The notes under the pieces: generated by a model | What the model was told of the DNA's origin: nothing | Database searches by the model: none | Seen by the model: only the letters and a program-made list of their open reading frames with translations | Program-made: the position numbers and the translations under genes | Shown: one piece after another, positions 6,012-8,413 of the stretch | Layout: the number at the start of each line of letters is the position of its first letter | How positions within the stretch are numbered: the stretch's first letter is position 1 | From: an uncultured Eubacteriales bacterium | GTDB lineage: Bacteria > Bacillota > Clostridia > Christensenellales > CAG-917 | Direction of reading: 5' to 3' | NCBI GenBank assembly: GCA_900547975.1 | Contig: URIX01000059.1 | Location: forward strand, 1 to 8,413 | Length of the DNA: 8,413 bases

Positions 6012-6814
6012 TGGCAAAACTGTATATTGTCGGAACACCGATAGGAAATATGTCGGACATAACTTTGCGCGCCCTCGAAACGCTCAGAAGCGTTGACGTT
6101 ATCGCATGCGAAGACACTCGCCATTCCCTTCCATTGCTTTCAAAATACGACGTGCACGCCAAACTCGTCGCCTATCACAAATTCAACGAACAAGACTGTT
6201 CCGACCGCCTTATCGAGATGATAAAGGACGGTCAAAACGTCGCAATCATAACCGACGCAGGTATGCCGTCCATAAGCGACCCCGGCGCGGAAGTGGTTTC
6301 AAAATGCCACGCACAAGGCGTGGAAGTCGAAACCGTCCCCGGTCCAACCGCACTTGCGACGGCAATCGCATTGAGCGGAATAAAAGCAAGCGGTTTTACG
6401 TTTTTAGGGTTTTTACCCGAAAAAACGACGGATAAAACCTCGATTCTGTCAAAATGCGCAAACACGGGACTTCCCATCGTACTCTACGTCGCGCCGCACG
6501 ATTTGGCAAAAACGGCAAGCACTTTGCTCGACGCACTCGGTGACAGAACAGTATACGTCGCACGCGAACTTACCAAAATTCACGAGAGCGTAACCGTAAC
6601 GTCGCTTGCAAATTTCGAGTGCGAGGAACGCGGCGAAATCGTTATGATAGTTGACGGAATCGCCTCGCAAAATCCGCTCAACTCTTTGTCCGTTGCCCAG
6701 CACATAAGCCATTACGTAAATTTGGGAATGGACAAAAAAGACGCAGTAAAGCAAGTCGCAAAGGATAGAGGAATACCCAAGAACGAGGTGTATCAACAAG
6801 CCCTTGAACTGTAA
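6011..6814 (+). CDS. rsmI: 16S rRNA cytidine-1402 2'-O-methyltransferase RsmI
   Basis: RsmI methylates the ribose of C1402 in the decoding centre of 16S rRNA using SAM. The 267 residues hold every family hallmark in order: YIVGTPIGN (5-13), ACEDTRH (32-38), YHKFNE (55-60), DAGMPSISDPG (82-92), VPGPTA (109-114) and FLGFLP (131-136). The C-terminal helical part (about 225-267) includes KKDAVKQVAKDRGIPKNEVY. Length fits the usual 270-290. The ATG at 6011 overlaps the trmN6 stop in TAATG, and AAGGAG lies 11 bases upstream inside trmN6. The frame stays open far upstream into trmN6, but that part has no homology and the ATG gives the canonical N-terminus. It is the last gene before the terminator at 6926. 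Confidence 0.97.
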   Translation: MAKLYIVGTPIGNMSDITLRALETLRSVDVIACEDTRHSLPLLSKYDVHAKLVAYHKFNEQDCSDRLIEMIKDGQNVAIITDAGMPSISDPGAEVVSKCHAQGVEVETVPGPTALATAIALSGIKASGFTFLGFLPEKTTDKTSILSKCANTGLPIVLYVAPHDLAKTASTLLDALGDRTVYVARELTKIHESVTVTSLANFECEERGEIVMIVDGIASQNPLNSLSVAQHISHYVNLGMDKKDAVKQVAKDRGIPKNEVYQQALEL

Positions 6815-6818
6815 AAGG

Positions 6819-6895
6819 TCGCTATTTAGCGAATACCCTTGTCAACGCTCTTTTGTTCATCCGTCACGTACAATTTGGTTCGCAACACGTGTTGC
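6819..6895. repeat. Intergenic stretch with two perfect palindromes, no gene
   Basis: Between rsmI and the terminator, about 110 bases carry no credible gene. TCGCTA-TT-TAGCGA (6819-6832) forms a 6-bp hairpin. GCAACACGTGTTGC (6882-6895) is a perfect 14-bp palindrome followed by a TATAAT-like string on the plus strand (6905-6910) that has no -35 box. The stretch could be a short dispersed repeat or an RNA 3' region. Only the palindromes are directly visible. Confidence 0.42.
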
Positions 6896-6925
6896 ACTTG
6901 AAAGTATAATTCACCCCACCATACA

Positions 6926-6957
6926 AAAAAACGACTTGCAAATGCAAGTCGTTTTTT
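6926..6957. terminator. Bidirectional intrinsic terminator between rsmI and rplL
   Basis: The arms 6926-6940 and 6943-6957 pair perfectly: CGACTTGCA/TGCAAGTCG, extended by six A/T pairs. A run of T follows on the plus strand, and the A run on the left gives a T run on the minus strand. It therefore serves both converging operons. Confidence 0.93.
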
Positions 6958-6973
6958 ATTGTAGGTGTAAAGA

Positions 6974-7342
6974 TTACTTGAGTTCTGCGGTTGCGCCGAC
7001 TTCTTTGAATTTTGCAACAAGTGCTTCTGCTGCATCTTTCGGCATTGCTTCTTTGACGGTCTTGGGTGCTCCGTCGACAACTGCTTTTGCTTCGACGAGG
7101 CCGAGTCCGGTTGCGTCTTTGACGGTCTTGATAACTTGGACCTTGTTCGGACCAACTTCTTTAAGAACGACGTCAAATTCGGTCTTTTCTTCTTCTGCGG
7201 GTGCTGCTGCGACTGCGCCGACTGCTGCGACGGGTGCTGCTGCGCTTACGCCAAATTCCTCTTCGAGTGCTTTAACGAATTCGTTGAGTTCAAGGACTGT
7301 CATAGCCTTGATTTCTTCCATAAGTTTATTCAAATCTGCCAT
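6974..7342 (-). CDS. rplL: 50S ribosomal protein L7/L12
   Basis: This 122-residue acidic stalk protein recruits translation GTPases to the ribosome as dimers bound to L10. The N-terminal dimerisation region (1-32) is followed by an Ala/Pro/Glu hinge (about 33-53). The C-terminal domain carries the conserved KVQVIKTVKDATGLGLVEAK (67-86) that contacts elongation factors. The ATG follows GGAGA at eight bases. The gene lies 54 bases behind rplJ, and the two are surely co-transcribed. rpoB, the usual next gene, is absent; a terminator and a converging operon follow instead. Confidence 0.98.
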   Translation of the reverse strand: MADLNKLMEEIKAMTVLELNEFVKALEEEFGVSAAAPVAAVGAVAAAPAEEEKTEFDVVLKEVGPNKVQVIKTVKDATGLGLVEAKAVVDGAPKTVKEAMPKDAAEALVAKFKEVGATAELK

Positions 7343-7375
7343 TTTAGTTTTCTCCGTTTAATTTATTTTTGTTTT

Positions 7376-7391
7376 GCAGTCACGCTACTGC
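7376..7391 (-). other. Small hairpin in the rplJ-rplL spacer
   Basis: GCAGT (7376-7380) and ACTGC (7387-7391) pair around a six-base loop just after the rplJ stop. On the minus strand it is followed by an A-rich stretch, not a T run, so it is not a terminator. It could be an RNA stability or processing element, since L12 is needed in several copies per L10. Confidence 0.35.
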
Positions 7392-7396
7392 TGCGA

Positions 7397-7891
7397 TTAC
7401 TCTGCCTTTGCCTCTGCGATTTTGTTCAAGCAAATAGCAAGTTTCGAGATGGGTGCTTGCAAAGAGCCAAGCATCTTTGAGAGCAAAATTTCCTTTGAGG
7501 GAATTTCTGCGATTTGTTTCAAGCCTGCTTCATCGAGGAATTCGCCTTCGACCATACCGCACTTTGTCTTCATCTTGTTGAAAGCCTTGATGTTTTTGAC
7601 AACGTACTTAGCGGGAGCGACAGCGTCCGTGGATGAGAACGCAACAGCAGTCGGGCCATTGAGAGCTTCGTCAAACTGGGTGTAACCGAGTTCGTTGAAA
7701 GCAATCTTGACGAGGCGGTTTTTCAAAACTGCGTAATCGACGCCGTTTTCTCTGAGTTCCTTACGGAAAGCCGTATCTTGAGCGACCGTAAGACCCATAT
7801 AGTCAACGATGACGATGGACTTTGCAGAAGAAATTTTGGCCTTGATGTCTTCGACTTGTTGCTTTTTGGCTTCAAGAACTTCTTTGTTCAT
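7397..7891 (-). CDS. rplJ: 50S ribosomal protein L10
   Basis: The 164-residue protein is the base of the ribosomal stalk. Its N-terminal domain binds 23S rRNA and its C-terminal helix carries the L12 dimers. The start MNKEVLEAKKQQVEDIK, the motif SIVIVDYMGLTVAQ (25-38), LKNRLVKIA (56-64), GPTAVAFS (79-86) and the amphipathic C-terminal helix (about 130-164) are all typical, as is the length. AGGAGG five bases before the ATG is a strong ribosome binding site. In its 5' leader lie an L10-binding RNA and a terminator, pointing to autogenous control by the L10-L12 complex. Confidence 0.98.
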   Translation of the reverse strand: MNKEVLEAKKQQVEDIKAKISSAKSIVIVDYMGLTVAQDTAFRKELRENGVDYAVLKNRLVKIAFNELGYTQFDEALNGPTAVAFSSTDAVAPAKYVVKNIKAFNKMKTKCGMVEGEFLDEAGLKQIAEIPSKEILLSKMLGSLQAPISKLAICLNKIAEAKAE

Positions 7892-7912
7892 CTTTACCTC
7901 CTATAAAAGTTG

Positions 7913-7927
7913 GCGACATATCGTCGC
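7913..7927 (-). other. Leader hairpin just upstream of the rplJ ribosome binding site
   Basis: GCGAC (7913-7917) and GTCGC (7923-7927) pair over 5 bp with a five-base loop. It lies between the attenuator T run and the AGGAGG site of rplJ. It might affect translation or read-through RNA stability; no specific role is known. Confidence 0.35.
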
Positions 7928-7963
7928 AAAAAATTAAAGCGTCATTCCAAAAGAGAATGACGC
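7928..7963 (-). terminator. Transcription attenuator in the rplJ leader
   Basis: On the minus strand GCGTCATTC (7963-7955) pairs with GAATGACGC (7947-7939) over nine perfect bp around a seven-base loop, followed by a TTTAATTTTTT tract (7938-7928). It stands between the L10-binding leader and the rplJ ribosome binding site, so it can stop transcription before the genes. This is the attenuator arrangement known for Bacillus rplJL. Confidence 0.87.
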
Positions 7964-7984
7964 ATAGATACAAAATGAAGTATT

Positions 7985-8043
7985 CAGCACATCCTCGGCA
8001 AGCGATAGAACTTACGGCATACGCCACTTGCTGTCTTTGGAAC
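7985..8043 (-). promoter_or_regulatory. L10 leader: ribosomal protein L10(L12)4-binding RNA
   Basis: The RNA reads CCAAAGACAGCAAGUGGC from 8040 and reaches UUGCCGAGGAUGUGCUG near 7985. This matches the conserved Firmicute L10 leader (AAAGACAGCAGG, a short hairpin, CCUGCCGAGG). GCAAG (8031-8027) pairs with CUUGC (8002-7998), GGC/GCC forms an inner hairpin (8025-8016), and CAGC (8033-8030) can alternatively pair with GCUG (7988-7985). Binding of surplus L10-L12 would shift the leader toward termination at 7928-7963. Confidence 0.9.
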
Positions 8044-8049
8044 GCATAT

Positions 8050-8079
8050 ATAATACAATTTTTGGCACGGTGATGTCAA
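8050..8079 (-). promoter_or_regulatory. Sigma-A promoter of rplJL with AT-rich upstream region
   Basis: A perfect TTGACA (8079-8074), an 18-base spacer and TATTAT (8055-8050, five of six) place the start of transcription near 8043-8045, exactly where the L10 leader begins. The bases just upstream (8083-8119) are AT-rich, as expected of an UP element in a ribosomal protein promoter. Confidence 0.85.
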
Positions 8080-8120
8080 CCGATTTTGCAAAATAGTTTT
8101 TATATTTGAGAATATAAAAC

Positions 8121-8413
8121 CGCTTATGTCTTTTCTACCGAACTTATCTTGGTCTTCCTCTACAAGAGTTTTACGGCGTGTACTCTAAAAAAACACATCA
8201 CCCCTTCCCTTCGGGCTTTCCCCTATTGCTCAAACTTGCGCCAATTCTCTAAAAGATTGCACAGCGTTCGCAAGAGGGGAAGTCGGCACTCACATAGAAA
8301 AGTATCGTCCTCTCATTATGCCACTGCGCTTTATGCGCCAGGCAGTGGCCAACGGACGGCGCAGTCGCTTGTACTACACGCACAAGGGTTCCCGCACGTC
8401 AAAAACAAGCGAA
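8121..8413 (-). ncRNA. Candidate structured RNA of unknown family, 5' part beyond window edge
   Basis: About 290 bases have no credible reading frame on either strand but many matched segments. The stems seen are 8365-8372 with 8405-8412 (8 bp); 8306-8310 with 8354-8358 (5 bp), enclosing 8320-8326 with 8343-8349 (7 bp) and an inner CGC/GCG around ATAAA; 8218-8224 with 8275-8281 (7 bp), enclosing 8235-8240 with 8269-8274 (6 bp), their right arms directly adjacent; 8165-8169 with 8182-8186; and 8147-8151 with 8163-8167. The minus strand is favoured because unpaired parts are then purine-rich and no good plus-strand promoter was found at 8080-8130. I compared from memory with RNase P, tmRNA, SRP RNA, 6S RNA, T-box, cobalamin and other riboswitches and saw no match. 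raiA, OLE or a new family remain possible. Confidence 0.55.

Noticed and set aside
8145..8165. GAGGAAGACC on the minus strand, resembling the RNase P RNA GAGGAAAGUCC motif
   Set aside because: The invariant GGAAAGUC is not met, and the rest of RNase P would have to overlap the rplJ promoter.
8320..8349. GCCACTG hairpin considered as part of a cobalamin riboswitch
   Set aside because: The conserved B12-box and adjoining elements are missing; the bases simply form one stem of the candidate RNA.
8371..8400. GGGTTCCCGC considered as a tRNA or tmRNA T-arm
   Set aside because: The T-loop consensus is not met, and no acceptor stem or CCA end lies at the right distance.

Overview
The window reads as chromosomal DNA from an uncultured-type Firmicute, probably a spore-forming Clostridia lineage. 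The reasons are strong GGAGG ribosome binding sites, sigma-A-like promoters, a trmN6/rsmI pair of the Bacillus/Clostridium type, an L10 leader with a transcription attenuator, an AraL/AraM-like gene pair, a DUF1540 protein, and a probable SpoIIQ gene behind a forespore-type promoter. By eye the GC content is moderate. No transposase, phage gene, CRISPR array, tRNA or rRNA was seen. The organism assignment is inference.

Left part (1-2400). An acyl-CoA synthetase runs leftwards off the window and lacks only its last residues. Its promoter sits so close to the ATG that the mRNA should be leaderless. Divergent from it is a membrane-anchored M23/LytM protein, probably SpoIIQ. It ends at a perfect 18-bp terminator hairpin, followed by an AT-rich palindromic repeat.

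Middle-left (2404-4722, minus strand). Three genes are read leftwards: a tandem DUF1540 protein, a divergent AraM/glycerol-1-phosphate dehydrogenase-like protein that seems to have lost its metal ligands, and a NagD/AraL-type HAD phosphatase with an intact active site. The last two mirror the araL-araM neighbourhood of Bacillus subtilis.

Middle-right (4870-6814, plus strand). rplI, trmN6 and rsmI form a tight translation operon. Both junctions are one-base TAATG stop/start overlaps. It ends at a bidirectional terminator facing rplL.

Right part (6974-8413, minus strand). rplJ and rplL form a stand-alone unit without rpoB downstream or rplKA directly upstream. It has its own promoter, an L10-binding leader and a leader terminator with a plausible competing antiterminator. 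Upstream of that promoter, about 290 bases to the window edge have no convincing protein gene but many complementary segments. This looks like the 3' part of a structured RNA that I could not identify, and it is the best candidate here for something new.
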